Source of the DNA: Rariglobus hedericola
GTDB lineage: Bacteria; Verrucomicrobiota; Verrucomicrobiia; Opitutales; Opitutaceae
Direction of reading: 5' to 3'
Assembly: GCF_007559335.1 (NCBI RefSeq)
Contig: NZ_VMBG01000001.1
Span: 1,612,001-1,676,000 of the forward strand
DNA: 64,000 nt
Both the position numbers and the translations under genes were made by a program. Below, one piece after another: positions 46,355 to 57,500 of the stretch. Position 1 is the first letter of the stretch. Each line of letters opens with the position of its first letter. The notes under the pieces are model-generated. The model saw only the letters and a program-made list of their open reading frames with translations, had not been told where the DNA came from and ran no database searches.

Positions 46355-47350
46355 ATGTCAGACGAATCCCCCGCCATCGAAGTCCGCGACCTTGTGAAAA
46401 TCTACTCCGGCCACACCGCCGTCAGTAAGATCAGTTTCACCGTGGCCCGTGGCGAGATCCTCGGGTTCCTCGGACCCAACGGCGCCGGCAAGTCCACCAC
46501 GATGCGCATCCTCACCGGTTACCTCCCCGCCACCGCCGGAGAGGTCAACGTGTGCGGGGTTCCGGTCGCTTCGCGTTCCTCCGAGATCAAAAAACTCATC
46601 GGCTACATGCCGGAGAACAACCCGCTGCCCGAGGACATGCGCGTCTCCGAATATCTGCACTACCGCGGACGCCTCAAAGAGATCCCCCGCCGCAAGCTCG
46701 GCCCGCGCATCGACGAGGTCCTTGAGCTGTGCGATCTCACCCGCGTCCGCCACCGCATCATCGGTAAACTCTCCAAGGGTTTCCGCCAGCGTGTCGGCAT
46801 CGCCGAGGCAATTCTCGCCGAACCTCCGGTCATCATCATGGACGAGCCGACCATCGGCCTCGATCCGCACCAGATTCTGATTGTCCGCGATCTCATCGCC
46901 AGCCTGCGCGGTCGCATGACGGTCATCATTTCCTCGCACATTCTCCCCGAGATCGAGATGACCTGCGACCGCGTGCTCATCATTAATCAAGGCCGCGTCG
47001 TTGCCGCCGGCAAACCTTCGGACCTGCGCCGCGAGGTGTTCGGCCAGGCACGCTACATCCTCGAAATCGCCGGCGACATTACGCTCCTGCCCGCCGCGCT
47101 GACTTCCGTCGAGCCCACGCTCAGCATCAACGAATCCGGCGAGCCCGACGCCGCCGGATTCCGCAAACTCACCCTCACCACCGACCGCGCCGACGACATC
47201 GGCGAACCGTTGCTCCACGCCCTCGCCACCGACAGTCGCTTCCGCGTCCGCTCGCTCGGCCGGTCCCAACCGTCCCTGGAAGACGTCTTCCTCGCCGCCA
47301 CCAAACGCGGCTGGGAAACCGTCGACGCGCCCGTCACCCCGTCGAAATGA
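46355..47350 (+). CDS. ABC transporter ATPase (GldA-like)
   Basis: ATPase of 331 aa of the ABC-2 export group. Walker A GPNGAGKST, signature LSKGFRQRVGIAEAIL, Walker B VIIMDEPTIGLDP. The C-terminal ~100 residues form the extra domain found in exporters of this kind. A GTG at 46322 could add 11 residues; the ATG is preferred. It is the first of five genes (to 54410) and precedes its permease by 10 bases. Confidence 0.92.
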   Translation: MSDESPAIEVRDLVKIYSGHTAVSKISFTVARGEILGFLGPNGAGKSTTMRILTGYLPATAGEVNVCGVPVASRSSEIKKLIGYMPENNPLPEDMRVSEYLHYRGRLKEIPRRKLGPRIDEVLELCDLTRVRHRIIGKLSKGFRQRVGIAEAILAEPPVIIMDEPTIGLDPHQILIVRDLIASLRGRMTVIISSHILPEIEMTCDRVLIINQGRVVAAGKPSDLRREVFGQARYILEIAGDITLLPAALTSVEPTLSINESGEPDAAGFRKLTLTTDRADDIGEPLLHALATDSRFRVRSLGRSQPSLEDVFLAATKRGWETVDAPVTPSK

Positions 47351-47360
47351 ACGCCCCCGC

Positions 47361-48122
47361 ATGAAACATTTCACCACCATTCTCAGTCACGAAATCCGCA
47401 TGTTGCTGGTCAGCGCCAGCACCTACATCGCGGCCGTGCTCTTCCTCGCCTTCATGGGCTTCATCTTCTCCGGCGTGCTGGAAAGCTACAGCTCGTCCGC
47501 GCAGGAAACCTCGCCGGCCTCCGTGTTTTTCCAGCTCTTCTGGCTGCCCGTGTGGTTCATGGTGCCGCTGCTCACCATGAAGTGCCTCGCGGAAGAACGC
47601 CGCCTCGGCACCCTCGAAACCCTGCTCACCGCGCCCGTTTCCACCACCGAAGTCGTGCTCGGGAAATACTTCGCCGCTTACTTCCTCTACATGTTGCTCT
47701 GGGGCTCGACCGGCGGATTTTTCTACATCCTGCACCGGTTTGCCGGCGACTCGCGCTTCATCGATATGGGGCCGCTGCTCGGCGGTTATTTGTTCATCGC
47801 CGTGTCCGGCCTGCTCTATGTCGCGCTCGGTGTGTTCGCCAGCTCGCTCACCCGCAATCAAGCCGTCGCCGGCATTTTTGCCTTCGTGATGCTCTTCGCG
47901 ATCACCATCGGCCTGCGCTTCGTCAGCACGATGGAAGTTTTCAATCTCGAATCGATGTCCGGCATCCGCGCCGCGATCGATTACTCGATGGTCTTCCGCC
48001 ATCTGGATGACTTCACCCGCGGCGTCGTCGATACGCGCCAGCTCCTCTTCTATGTGAGCGGCACCGTGCTCGCCCTCATCTTCAGCATCCTCGGCGTCGA
48101 GGCCAAACTCATCCATAGCTGA
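47361..48122 (+). CDS. ABC-2 type permease (GldF-like)
   Basis: Membrane protein of 253 aa with about six helices, e.g. TYIAAVLFLAFMGFIFSGVL near the N-terminus, VFFQLFWLPVWFMVPLL, and FYVSGTVLALIFSILG at the end. The cytoplasmic loop RRLGTLETLLTAPVSTTEVVLG is typical of ABC-2 permeases. It works with the preceding ATPase. The next gene starts 2 bases after its stop. Confidence 0.9.
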   Translation: MKHFTTILSHEIRMLLVSASTYIAAVLFLAFMGFIFSGVLESYSSSAQETSPASVFFQLFWLPVWFMVPLLTMKCLAEERRLGTLETLLTAPVSTTEVVLGKYFAAYFLYMLLWGSTGGFFYILHRFAGDSRFIDMGPLLGGYLFIAVSGLLYVALGVFASSLTRNQAVAGIFAFVMLFAITIGLRFVSTMEVFNLESMSGIRAAIDYSMVFRHLDDFTRGVVDTRQLLFYVSGTVLALIFSILGVEAKLIHS

Positions 48123-48124
48123 TC

Positions 48125-49606
48125 ATGGCCAAGATTCCTACTTTCCGTTCCGTCCGCTGGGTCCGCACCCTCAACCTCCTCGCGCAGGCCGTTCTCTTTG
48201 TAACGCTTTTCGCCGGCCTCAACTACCTCGCGGTCAATTACGCATGGCGCTTCGATCTCACCGAGAATCGCAGCCACTCGCTTTCGCCCGAGACGACCGC
48301 CTACCTGAAGAACCTCAGCCAGCCGGTCCGCATCATCGTCACGCTCACCGAAACCAGTGACAACGCCGACGTCACCCAGGCTTATCGCGATGTGAGCGGC
48401 CTGCTCCGCGAATACGTTTACACCACCGCCGGCAACGAGCGCGGTAAAATCTCAGTCGAGTTCCTCGATGTGTATCAACGCCGTCGTGACGCCGAAGCGC
48501 TCGGCATCGAGCAGCCCAACACCATCGTCGTGCTCGTCGGCAACAAACCACGCATCATCCAGCTCGATGAACTCTACCAGGTGGAAAACAACGAGAAGAA
48601 AGCCTTCCGCGGAGAACAGATTTTCACCTCCGCCATCCTCGAGCTTTCCAGTCCGACCCAGAAAAAAATCTACTTCCTCACCGGCCACGGCGAGATGTCC
48701 CTCGACGATGTCAGCGCCGAGCGCGGCCTCTCCGGCCTCGAAGCCGAGTTGAAGGCACGCAACTTTGCCGTCGAACCGATCGACCTCGCCCAGTCCCGCA
48801 AAATCCCCGACGACGCCGCTGTCATCGTCATCGCCGGACCCCAAGGCCGGTTCGATGCGATCGAGGAAGAGCTCCTGCGCCAGTATCTCTCCAACCGCGC
48901 CGGCCGTGTGCTCGCGCTGCTCGCTCCCGGCTACCCCACGGGTCTCGACAACCTGTTGTTCGACTGGGGCGTGCTCGTGGACGACGTGTTGATTTATGAT
49001 CGCAGCGCCTCCGGCCAGACCGAAACCGGCGACCTCATTCTCCCCGCCCTCGACGAAAAACACGCACTCACCCGCTCGCTCCTGAGTTACAAGATCCCGC
49101 TGCGCTTCGGCCTCTCGCGCTCCGTGCGTCCCGATCCGGGTCGCACGCTCGACCCCAACCTCGTGGTCACTCCGCTCGTCGCCACCACCGAACAAGCCTG
49201 GGGTGAACGCAACTACCGCGAGCGCGTCACGCCTTCCTATGATGTGGGCGTGGACCTGCCGGGTCGCGTCATCGTCGTGACCGCCTCCGAACGCCTGCCT
49301 TCCCGGAAGATCCTTAACACGCCCGATTTCAGCGTTCCCAGCGGCCGCCTCGTCGCCTACGGCAGTGCCGACTGGATCGCCAACGGTCGTCTCGGCGTCA
49401 TCGGCAATCTCTCGTTTTTTCTCTCCGCCGTAAACTGGGCGACCGACCGCGACATCGACTTCAAAGTCCCCGCGCGCCCCATCGCCAAGTTCCAGCTCTC
49501 GCTCAGCGAGGAGCAACTCCAGCGTCTCCGCTACAGCCTGATCTTCGCCCTCCCCGGCCTCGCCGCCGTCATCGGGCTCATCGTTTATTGGACACGCCGC
49601 AACTAA
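48125..49606 (+). CDS. GldG-family ABC auxiliary protein
   Basis: Protein of 493 aa with an N-terminal helix (LLAQAVLFVTLFAGLNYLAV), a large extracytoplasmic domain of the GldG/ABC auxiliary type (YLKNLSQPVRIIVTLTE; KKIYFLTGHGEMSLDD), and a C-terminal helix (IFALPGLAAVIGLIVYW). In Bacteroidetes GldAFG supports gliding; such genes also occur in non-gliding bacteria, so gliding is not implied. Confidence 0.9.
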   Translation: MAKIPTFRSVRWVRTLNLLAQAVLFVTLFAGLNYLAVNYAWRFDLTENRSHSLSPETTAYLKNLSQPVRIIVTLTETSDNADVTQAYRDVSGLLREYVYTTAGNERGKISVEFLDVYQRRRDAEALGIEQPNTIVVLVGNKPRIIQLDELYQVENNEKKAFRGEQIFTSAILELSSPTQKKIYFLTGHGEMSLDDVSAERGLSGLEAELKARNFAVEPIDLAQSRKIPDDAAVIVIAGPQGRFDAIEEELLRQYLSNRAGRVLALLAPGYPTGLDNLLFDWGVLVDDVLIYDRSASGQTETGDLILPALDEKHALTRSLLSYKIPLRFGLSRSVRPDPGRTLDPNLVVTPLVATTEQAWGERNYRERVTPSYDVGVDLPGRVIVVTASERLPSRKILNTPDFSVPSGRLVAYGSADWIANGRLGVIGNLSFFLSAVNWATDRDIDFKVPARPIAKFQLSLSEEQLQRLRYSLIFALPGLAAVIGLIVYWTRRN

Positions 49607-49658
49607 CGTCGCCCACCCGCTCCGGCTTTAAACTCAATCTCCTGACTTCCCCTTCGTA

Positions 49659-51626
49659 ATGCGCACCAAAGTCACGCTCATCCTGATTCTCCTGAATGTC
49701 GCGCTGCTGGCCGTCATCATCTACTCGCGCCGCGAATGGAAACACCAGCAAGACCTCGCCCGCATCAGCAAACGCGTGCTCGGCGACGAGGCCATCGGCA
49801 TGAAGTCCCTCGAGATCACCGCTTCGGGCAGCACGGGGAAAATCCGCCTTGAACGCGCCGACGAAAACGCCTCGTGGAACCTCAAGTCGCCGATCGACTG
49901 GCCCGCCAATGAACACGCCATCCGTCGCATCGTCCATGAACTCGAATTCCTGGAACCCATAAACAGTTTCGACGTGGACGGTCTGGCCAAGAACGGCCAA
50001 TCGCTCGCCGATTATGGTCTGAAGCCACCGAAACTTACCCTCGATTTCACCCGCCCGTCCCGCACCCCCGGCGGCCCCGACATCGCGACCCGTCTGGAGA
50101 TCGGCGATACCACCAAGGTCGGCGGCGAACGCCTCTACGTTCTTTCGCCCGACGGCAAAACCGTGCACGTCGTCAACCGCAGTCTCGCCCAAAGCCTCAT
50201 CGTCGGCATGGACGAACTTCGCACCGACACGCTCTTCACTATTCCCGTGTTCGAAGTGCGTTCCCTCGGTCTGCAAAACGCCGCTCCCGCCCCCCGTGTC
50301 CGCCTTCGCCGCGACGGCGCCCGCTGGTCCTTTGAAGCCCCCATCGTCACCCGCGCCTCCAAGTCCGATGCCGAGGTTGTCATCAGCGGACTCAATCGTC
50401 TGCGCGCACTCGACTTTATCAACGACGTTCCCACGGCCGACACCGGCCTCGACAAGCCGTCCCTCCGCGTGACCCTCGAGGGCAACAGTCGTCGCGAAAC
50501 CCTTCTCCTCGGTCTGCCGTATCCGGAGTCGCCCGCGTTCAAAAAAGAAACGCTCGTCCCCACCACCGCTTACTACGCCCGCATGGAGGAACGTTCGCAG
50601 GTATTCGTTACTTCGATACCCGATGGTTTGCTGACCACCCTCCGTCGCGCCCAGGAAAAACTCCGCGACACCCGCGTGCTCGATTTTGAACCGACGTCCG
50701 TCTCCGCCATTTCCCTCATCGCCGCCGGCCAGACCGAACCCCTCGTGTTGCGTCGCGATGATGCCGCGGCCGATGTCTGGCGGATCGTGCGCCCCGGTGG
50801 AGCACCCGCCCTCCCCGCCGACGCCAAATTCGTGGGCAATCTCCTCCAGCGTCTCTCCCTCCTCACCGCCACTCCGCACAACTCAAAGGATTCCGCCTTC
50901 CTCCGTGACGCGCCTTCCGATGCCGAGGTGGAAAACTACGGGTTCAACCTGCCGCAGCGCGAAATCACCCTCACCCTCGCCGCCGGAAAAACCATTACGC
51001 TCCAGATCGGCGTGAGCGGTGCCAATGGCGGCACCGTGCAGGCCCGCGTGCGCGGCCAGCCGTTCATCTACGCCGTCCCCGCCGATACGCTCAACGAGCT
51101 GCCGGTCGCCGCCAATGTTTACCGCGAACGCACTTTACGCGCCCTCCCCGAGGGCACCCGCATCACAAGCCTCACCCTCACCGCCAACGATGCCGCGGAC
51201 AAACCGCTCGTGTCACTCAAGCCCGCCGACAATCAATCCTGGGACGAGGCGCTCGCCACGGAAACCGAACCCCGTCGCGAAGCGTTGAAAACCGTGCTCG
51301 CCAGCATGGCCACGCTCCGCGCCAAGGAATTCGTAAACGACGTGTTCACCGAGACCACGCTCGTTGACGGCAGGCCCACGCCGTGGAAATACACGCTTGC
51401 GGTGACCTTTACCTCCGGCACCGGCGCCACCCAGACAGGCACCACCACATTGCAGGTGGCCGAACGCTCCGGCGGTGGCGCCCAGCTCGCCGGATCCAAG
51501 GAATTCAACACCGTCTTCGTCATCGAGCAGTCGATGCTGGATGCCCTTTGGACGCTCACCTATGGCGCACGCGATCCCGGCCCTCCCGCCGCCGTCGTGC
51601 CCGCAACACGCGCCGCGGCTCCCTGA
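49659..51626 (+). CDS. DUF4340 protein
   Basis: Protein of 655 aa with an N-terminal signal anchor (VTLILILLNVALLAVIIYS). The rest is extracytoplasmic with repeated beta-rich DUF4340 segments, each with an 'SLEITASG'-like or 'VSAISLIAAG'-like strand and 'ARWSF' or 'DVWRI' turns. DUF4340 genes commonly follow GldG-type ABC genes. Its role is unknown; it probably works with the exporter. Confidence 0.87.
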   Translation: MRTKVTLILILLNVALLAVIIYSRREWKHQQDLARISKRVLGDEAIGMKSLEITASGSTGKIRLERADENASWNLKSPIDWPANEHAIRRIVHELEFLEPINSFDVDGLAKNGQSLADYGLKPPKLTLDFTRPSRTPGGPDIATRLEIGDTTKVGGERLYVLSPDGKTVHVVNRSLAQSLIVGMDELRTDTLFTIPVFEVRSLGLQNAAPAPRVRLRRDGARWSFEAPIVTRASKSDAEVVISGLNRLRALDFINDVPTADTGLDKPSLRVTLEGNSRRETLLLGLPYPESPAFKKETLVPTTAYYARMEERSQVFVTSIPDGLLTTLRRAQEKLRDTRVLDFEPTSVSAISLIAAGQTEPLVLRRDDAAADVWRIVRPGGAPALPADAKFVGNLLQRLSLLTATPHNSKDSAFLRDAPSDAEVENYGFNLPQREITLTLAAGKTITLQIGVSGANGGTVQARVRGQPFIYAVPADTLNELPVAANVYRERTLRALPEGTRITSLTLTANDAADKPLVSLKPADNQSWDEALATETEPRREALKTVLASMATLRAKEFVNDVFTETTLVDGRPTPWKYTLAVTFTSGTGATQTGTTTLQVAERSGGGAQLAGSKEFNTVFVIEQSMLDALWTLTYGARDPGPPAAVVPATRAAAP

Positions 51627-51638
51627 GTCGCTTCCTGA

Positions 51639-54410
51639 ATGAGGAGGCTCCGACAGGCATGGAAGGTCTGCGGCTGGTGCACACGTCATGGTTTCCGCGC
51701 GTCCCTATGGACAACCTGGCTGCTGCTGCTGGCCGCACTCGCCGGACAGATTCACTTGCTTTCGTCGCGGCGCGTGCCGGTGCCGGATCCACTGCACCAA
51801 ATCGCCCTACGCCAACTCGCTGTTCACGGCGTGCACTTCGATTACGATCGGGCGCTCATGGATTTCTACGGCCATGTGATTTTAGAAAACGTCCGCATTG
51901 GCTCGATCAAAACACCGGCCACGCCATTGATCACGGCCCGATCGGTTTACGTGCATATCGATCCGTGGCTCGCACTGGCCGGACGAATCGAAATCGAAGA
52001 GATCCGTGTCGGCGGTCTTGATCTTCACCTGCCGCCGTCACTTTCGCCGTCAGGCATCGACGAAGTGCCCGTGAGCAACATCGATCTGGGCATTCGCCCC
52101 CGTGGCCGCCGCATGGAGTTGTCCTACTTCACTGGATACATCGGTCGCCTTCCCGTGCAGGTCTCCGGGCTGTTCGACATACCCGAGCAACAATCCGGCG
52201 ACACCACTCCCGATCCCACCATTGAAAGCATCACGCGGGCGTGGGTGGGCGTCGCCCGTCATGCCGCCACCGCGCAGGCGTGGCTGGCCCCGGTGGAGGC
52301 ACCTCGCCTTCACATCCGCCTGGATGAGACCAGTGCAGCGATCAGCATTCACGCCGACTCCATCGACGTCGGCGCGTTTCCTTCCAGCCGGTTCGCCGGA
52401 AAGCTGACTGACATTGAAGTCCGCACCACGCTGCCCATTGCGTCCCTGCTCACGTCGTCGCTTGTGCTTCAAGGGTCGATCGGCGAACTCGCACTGGACC
52501 GGCAGATCACCGCCGGCGGCCTCATCTTCCAATTAAACACCGCTGCCGGTTTCGATCCGCGCAGTCTTGAGCTGCAGCTCGGCTCGTTGCGCTGGAAAAA
52601 CATCGAAGTCGGTCCGCTGGCCATCACCGCCGCGCAACCCACTTCAGGGTTCATCACTACCGACACGTCTTTCACCCTCGCGGGTGCCGCCTGGAGGCTT
52701 CAGGCCAGCGCAACTCCGGCCAACGGCACCGCCCAGGTCAGTCTGAATGGATTTATCGGTGACGACACGCTCGCCTTCGCCGGCGGCCTCATCGACCGCG
52801 ACCTCTCCTCGTTACTCGACCCCGATCAACCCGCGCCGGTTTACGCCACGGCCTCCTTCGGCCCCGGCTGGAAACTCACGCATGCATCCGGCCGGCTGCA
52901 CAGCGGCTTCGTGCTCGTGGGCGGAGTGCCGCTGGATGAGACCGGCACCGAGTTCACTTACGATGGCGCCTATGTCGTTTGCGACAACCTCGTGCTTCGC
53001 CTCGGCAACAGCCTCGCCCACGGTAGCTACGAAATGGATACGAAGACGATGGACTTCCGTTTCCTGCTCACGGGCAGTCTTCGGCCGGATGGCATTTCAC
53101 CGTGGTTTCATGCCTGGTGGACTAATTTTTGGCGCACGTTCGATTTCAGCCGCGGCCTGCCAGTCGCCGATGTCGATGTGCGCGGTCGCTGGGGTGACCT
53201 GACCGCCACGCAAGTATTCGTGCAGGCCGACGGTCCGGACATCGGACTCAAGGGCGTGGATTTCGATCGCGTGCGCACGCGCCTTTTCCTGAGACCGCAC
53301 TGGTTCGACATCCGCTACTTCGAAGTCAATCGCGCCGGCAACGAAGCCAGCGGCTGGCTCAGCCGGTCCCTCGATCTTCAGAAGGACACCTGGACTTACA
53401 TGGAATTCGACGTCGATTCCGGTCTGCCGCTGGAAACGATTTCCCGTCTGTTTCCCGACGAGTCCGCTGAACTCCTCGCACCCTATAAATTCAGCCAGCC
53501 TCCGAGCCTCCGTTTGAGCGGCCGGGTCGACAGCGACGCATCTCCTTCCGGCAAGCAGGAGCATATCGACATCGGCCTGACGTCGACCGGCGCGATGACT
53601 TATCACGACTTCCCCCTATCGGACCTGGAAGTGCAGGCGCGCCTGCGTGACGACCGGATCGAGCTGCCCGCCCTGGCCGTGAATTTTGCCGGAGGCCATG
53701 CAACCGGCCAGGCGCGGCTCTGGGGCGAACCCGATAAGCGCAGACTGGCCTTCGACATCAGCCTCGCCAAAGCCAACCTCGGCTCCGTCACCCAGGCCCT
53801 CACCTTGCTGCAACCTGCGCCCGTCGCCCCCGTCGCTCCACTTACGGCAAAGGCCGCCGAGGCCGCCCGCATCCGCCAGGAACGCCTGGATCGCGGCAGC
53901 CTCGATTTCAATCTCGCAGCCGAAGGCTTGTATTCGGATTTCTATACCTACAAGGGCGGCGGCCGAGCCAGAATCACCGGCGCCGAGCTCGCGCAGCTCA
54001 ACCTGTTTGGACCGCTCTCCGAGGCGTTGCACGGGACCTTTTTTAATCTGGGTAGTTTTTCTCTCAATACAGTCGACGCGCCCTTCACCCTAGACGGCGA
54101 ACAAGTGCACTTCGACAACCTGCGCGTGACCGGTCCCAGCGCGCTGCTTCAAGCCAAGGGCGATTACCATCTGCGCGACAGCCGGCTCGCCTTTAACGCC
54201 AAAATCCACCCCTTCGATGAAAACCCCTCAATGGTCGGCACCGCCGTGGATTTCGTGCTCACGCCTTTCTCCAAGGTCTTTGAAGTGAAGCTCCAAGGCA
54301 CCTTGGCGAAACCCTCCTGGATCTTTGCCTACGGCCCGAGCCGCTGGATTAATACCATCACCGGCGGTGAGAAAACCGCCGCCCCCGCGCCGGTCAGCAA
54401 AGGTCCCTGA
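51639..54410 (+). CDS. AsmA-like large envelope protein
   Basis: Protein of 923 aa. One N-terminal helix (ASLWTTWLLLLAALAGQIHL) is followed by long beta-rich repeats of the AsmA/TamB type (the regions around 65-140, 270-420 and 640-900). AsmA-like proteins bridge the envelope and carry lipids or affect outer-membrane assembly. It starts 12 bases after the DUF4340 stop, so it is the last gene of the exporter operon. Confidence 0.83.
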   Translation: MRRLRQAWKVCGWCTRHGFRASLWTTWLLLLAALAGQIHLLSSRRVPVPDPLHQIALRQLAVHGVHFDYDRALMDFYGHVILENVRIGSIKTPATPLITARSVYVHIDPWLALAGRIEIEEIRVGGLDLHLPPSLSPSGIDEVPVSNIDLGIRPRGRRMELSYFTGYIGRLPVQVSGLFDIPEQQSGDTTPDPTIESITRAWVGVARHAATAQAWLAPVEAPRLHIRLDETSAAISIHADSIDVGAFPSSRFAGKLTDIEVRTTLPIASLLTSSLVLQGSIGELALDRQITAGGLIFQLNTAAGFDPRSLELQLGSLRWKNIEVGPLAITAAQPTSGFITTDTSFTLAGAAWRLQASATPANGTAQVSLNGFIGDDTLAFAGGLIDRDLSSLLDPDQPAPVYATASFGPGWKLTHASGRLHSGFVLVGGVPLDETGTEFTYDGAYVVCDNLVLRLGNSLAHGSYEMDTKTMDFRFLLTGSLRPDGISPWFHAWWTNFWRTFDFSRGLPVADVDVRGRWGDLTATQVFVQADGPDIGLKGVDFDRVRTRLFLRPHWFDIRYFEVNRAGNEASGWLSRSLDLQKDTWTYMEFDVDSGLPLETISRLFPDESAELLAPYKFSQPPSLRLSGRVDSDASPSGKQEHIDIGLTSTGAMTYHDFPLSDLEVQARLRDDRIELPALAVNFAGGHATGQARLWGEPDKRRLAFDISLAKANLGSVTQALTLLQPAPVAPVAPLTAKAAEAARIRQERLDRGSLDFNLAAEGLYSDFYTYKGGGRARITGAELAQLNLFGPLSEALHGTFFNLGSFSLNTVDAPFTLDGEQVHFDNLRVTGPSALLQAKGDYHLRDSRLAFNAKIHPFDENPSMVGTAVDFVLTPFSKVFEVKLQGTLAKPSWIFAYGPSRWINTITGGEKTAAPAPVSKGP

Positions 54411-54448
54411 GCGAGTTGCATGACACCTGCATCGGGAGGTAAAAGCCC

Positions 54449-54469
54449 ATGCATCCCTATCACCAATAA
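54449..54469 (+). other. Possible six-codon leader ORF
   Basis: A strong ribosome site (GGGAGGT, 54434-54440) is followed by ATG and the short frame MHPYHQ, ending in TAA. It lies about 80 bases upstream of the hybrid kinase start. It might regulate translation, but such short frames occur by chance. Confidence 0.2.
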
Positions 54470-54549
54470 AGTCCTGCAAGAGACTAGCGTTGTTAGCCAT
54501 AAAATCGGTTGCGCAAACAACCCGCCGCATACTAGGGTGAAACACCCAG

Positions 54550-57500
54550 ATGCTACACCCGCAAAAAAATCCACGTAAGTCATGGATGCGACGTGCTGTC
54601 ATCGGCTTGGCGAGCATTACGAGTCTTTTAGCGTTATGTATCCTTTTTCTCGGAATTGATCCGCTGGGCCACGGTGAGGTTCAAAACGTCGAAACGATCC
54701 CCGCTGTCCTCGGTTTTGGAATTTTCGCCGCCATCCTGATCGCACTGGAGCTCGGTCATCGCAAAGCCGCCTGGCTCGCCCTTGGTCCCGCGTTCATCGG
54801 ACTGATTTCGCTGTTCGAACATTGGTTTGGACTGAGTCACGAACTCGAATCTCGCATCACCGCTTTCATTACCGCGGAGCCCGTGCGCATCCCGGGACCG
54901 ATGCCGATGATCGCCGCAATCTCGCTGTTGATCGTGGGCGTCCTGCTGCCCTGGCTCGTCCTAAGATACGGAGAGAAGCGTCGCCTGCTATCCATCGCCT
55001 TGGGCGGTTCACTGCTCGGCGCCGTCGGCATGACCAGTCTCGCTGGTTATGCACTCAACATGCCCCTCGCCTACCGTTGGGGCTCATCGACCAGCCTCCC
55101 GCCGTCTGTCGCCGCCATCATGCTCCTGACCGGCGGAGCCCTGCTGGCGCTTGCCTGGGCCGAACACGGCTTACGTCACAACACCACACCCGTGTGGCTG
55201 CCCGTTCCCGTCGTCGTCGCGTGCGGCACGTTCACGATTCTTTTTTGGGCTGGTCTGCGCGAACGTGAAACCGCCTACCTCGGCACCAATGCCCAGATCG
55301 CGATCAACAACTTCGCGAGTAACATCAACCTTGAGTTCGAACGCCAGGCCGCCGCTCTTGAACGCATCGCCCGCCGTTGGAACTCCGACAGCACGCCCGC
55401 CGTCTGGGAATCCGATGCGGTGCCTTGGTTGATCGATGCCCCCGGCGCCCACTCACTCGCCCGTATCGCGACCAATGGCCAGACGTCCTGGTATTATCCG
55501 CATGCCGGCAACGAAGGCCTGATTTCCTTCAACCAGTTCAGCGAAGCCGAGCGCCGCTCGACCATCGAAGCCATCGGCAACACCGGCACGCCCCTGGCCA
55601 CCAGCACCATCGAGATCGCCGGTCGCGGTCCGGGTTTTGTCATCTACGCTCCCATTTATCGATCCAGTGTTCTGGTCGGTTACATCAGCGCCGAGTTCAC
55701 CTACCAGCGCTTCCTCGAGGTCCTTGATCAACGCCTTAAACTCAGCCCCAACCACCGTTGCGCCGTCTATCTCGGCTCGGATCCGATCTATACTTCGGTC
55801 AAGCCCGGCCCGCCTTCCCGCGATAATCCCCGCGCCCTCGAATCCGTCTTCACGCTCCAGAACCGCCGCATGCGGATCATCATGGAGCCCACCGAGGAAT
55901 ACCTGACCAACAACCGCCGTTTCCTCCCCGAAATCTCCCTCGCCGCCGGTATCGGCATCACGCTGCTGCTCGGCCTCAGCATCCATCTAGCCCGCGCCGC
56001 CCGCGCCAGTCTCGGCGCCATCGAAACGACCAACCGGTTGCTCCTCGATGAAAACGAAGAGCGCCGGCGCATCGAAGAGATGCTCAAGGTCTCCGACGAA
56101 CGTCTCCGTCTCGCCCTCGACGCGACCGTGATCGGTATCTTCGAATGGGACTGCGTCGCCAACAGCCTCCACTACAGCACCGGCCTCTGGGCCATGCTCG
56201 GCCTGCCTCCGGGCAACGAGGCCTCCACGCCCGAAGCCTGGCAGACGCTCATCCATCCCGATGACTTGGCCGCCTACCAGGCGTCGATGCACACGCAGCT
56301 CAGCGGCGCCCAGTCGTTCATCGATCCCGAATACCGCGTGCGCACCGTCGCCGGCGAATGGCGCTGGCTATATATGCGCTCCAAGACCGTCGGCTACTCC
56401 GACAGCGGCGCCACCATCCGCATCGTCGGCACGTTGCAGGACGTCACCGCCCGCCGTGAGGCCGAGCAGGCGTTGCTCTCCAGCCAGTCCGCCGCGCGCA
56501 AACTCTCCCTCGTGGCCAGCCGCACGGACAATCTCGTGCTCATCGCCACCCCCGGCGGCACGATCGAATGGGTCAACGAATCCTTCGAGCGCGTCATGGA
56601 ATATTCGATACACGAGGTCGTGGGCCGCAACCCCACCACCTTCATGATCGGCCCCGAGACGAACCCGAGCACCATCCGCCGTATCAAAGCCGCACTCGCC
56701 CAAGGCGAAGGCATCTCGACCGACATCGTCAACTACTCGAAGTCCGGTCGAAAATATCACCTGCACCTCGAAATCCAGCCCGTCCGCAACGAGCGCGGCG
56801 TCCTGGAAAACTTCATCGCCATCGAGGCCGACATCACTGCACGCGTTGAAACCGAAAACGCCCTCCGCCGCGCCAAGGCCGAGGCCGACACCGCATCCCG
56901 CGCCAAGAGCGAATTCCTCGCCTCCATGTCGCACGAAATCCGCACGCCCATGAACGGCGTCATCGGCATGACGAGCCTCCTGCTGGAAACCCCGCTCAAC
57001 CACGAGCAGCGCGATTCGGTGAACACCATCCGCACCAGCGGCGAGGCGCTCCTCACCATCATCAACGACCTGCTCGACTTCTCCAAGATCGAGTCCGGCA
57101 AACTCGAGCTCGAGCATCAGCCCTTCGAACTCGCCAACTGCATCGAGGAAACCCTCGACCTCTTCGCCGGCCAGGCGGCCTCCCGCCAGATCGAGGTTGC
57201 CCACCACATCGATTCCGATGTGCCGCCGGTCGTCCTCGGCGACGTCAACCGCCTCCGCCAGGTCCTCTCCAACCTCGTCAACAACGCCATCAAGTTCACC
57301 CCGCGCGGCACCGTTACGCTCACGGTCTCGCTCGCCGGCAAAGACGAGGCCTCTCAACCCCTGCGCATCGGCCACACGCTGCTCTCCATCGCCATTCACG
57401 ACAGCGGCATCGGCATTCCCCACGAGCGTCTCGACCGTCTCTTCAAGCCGTTCTCCCAGGTCGATTCGTCCACCACCCGCAAATACGGCGGCACCGGCCT

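Noticed and set aside
54329-54583. 84-codon minus-strand frame with hydrophobic stretches near 54.4 kb
   Set aside because: It overlaps the ends of two real genes and their spacer and has no family resemblance.
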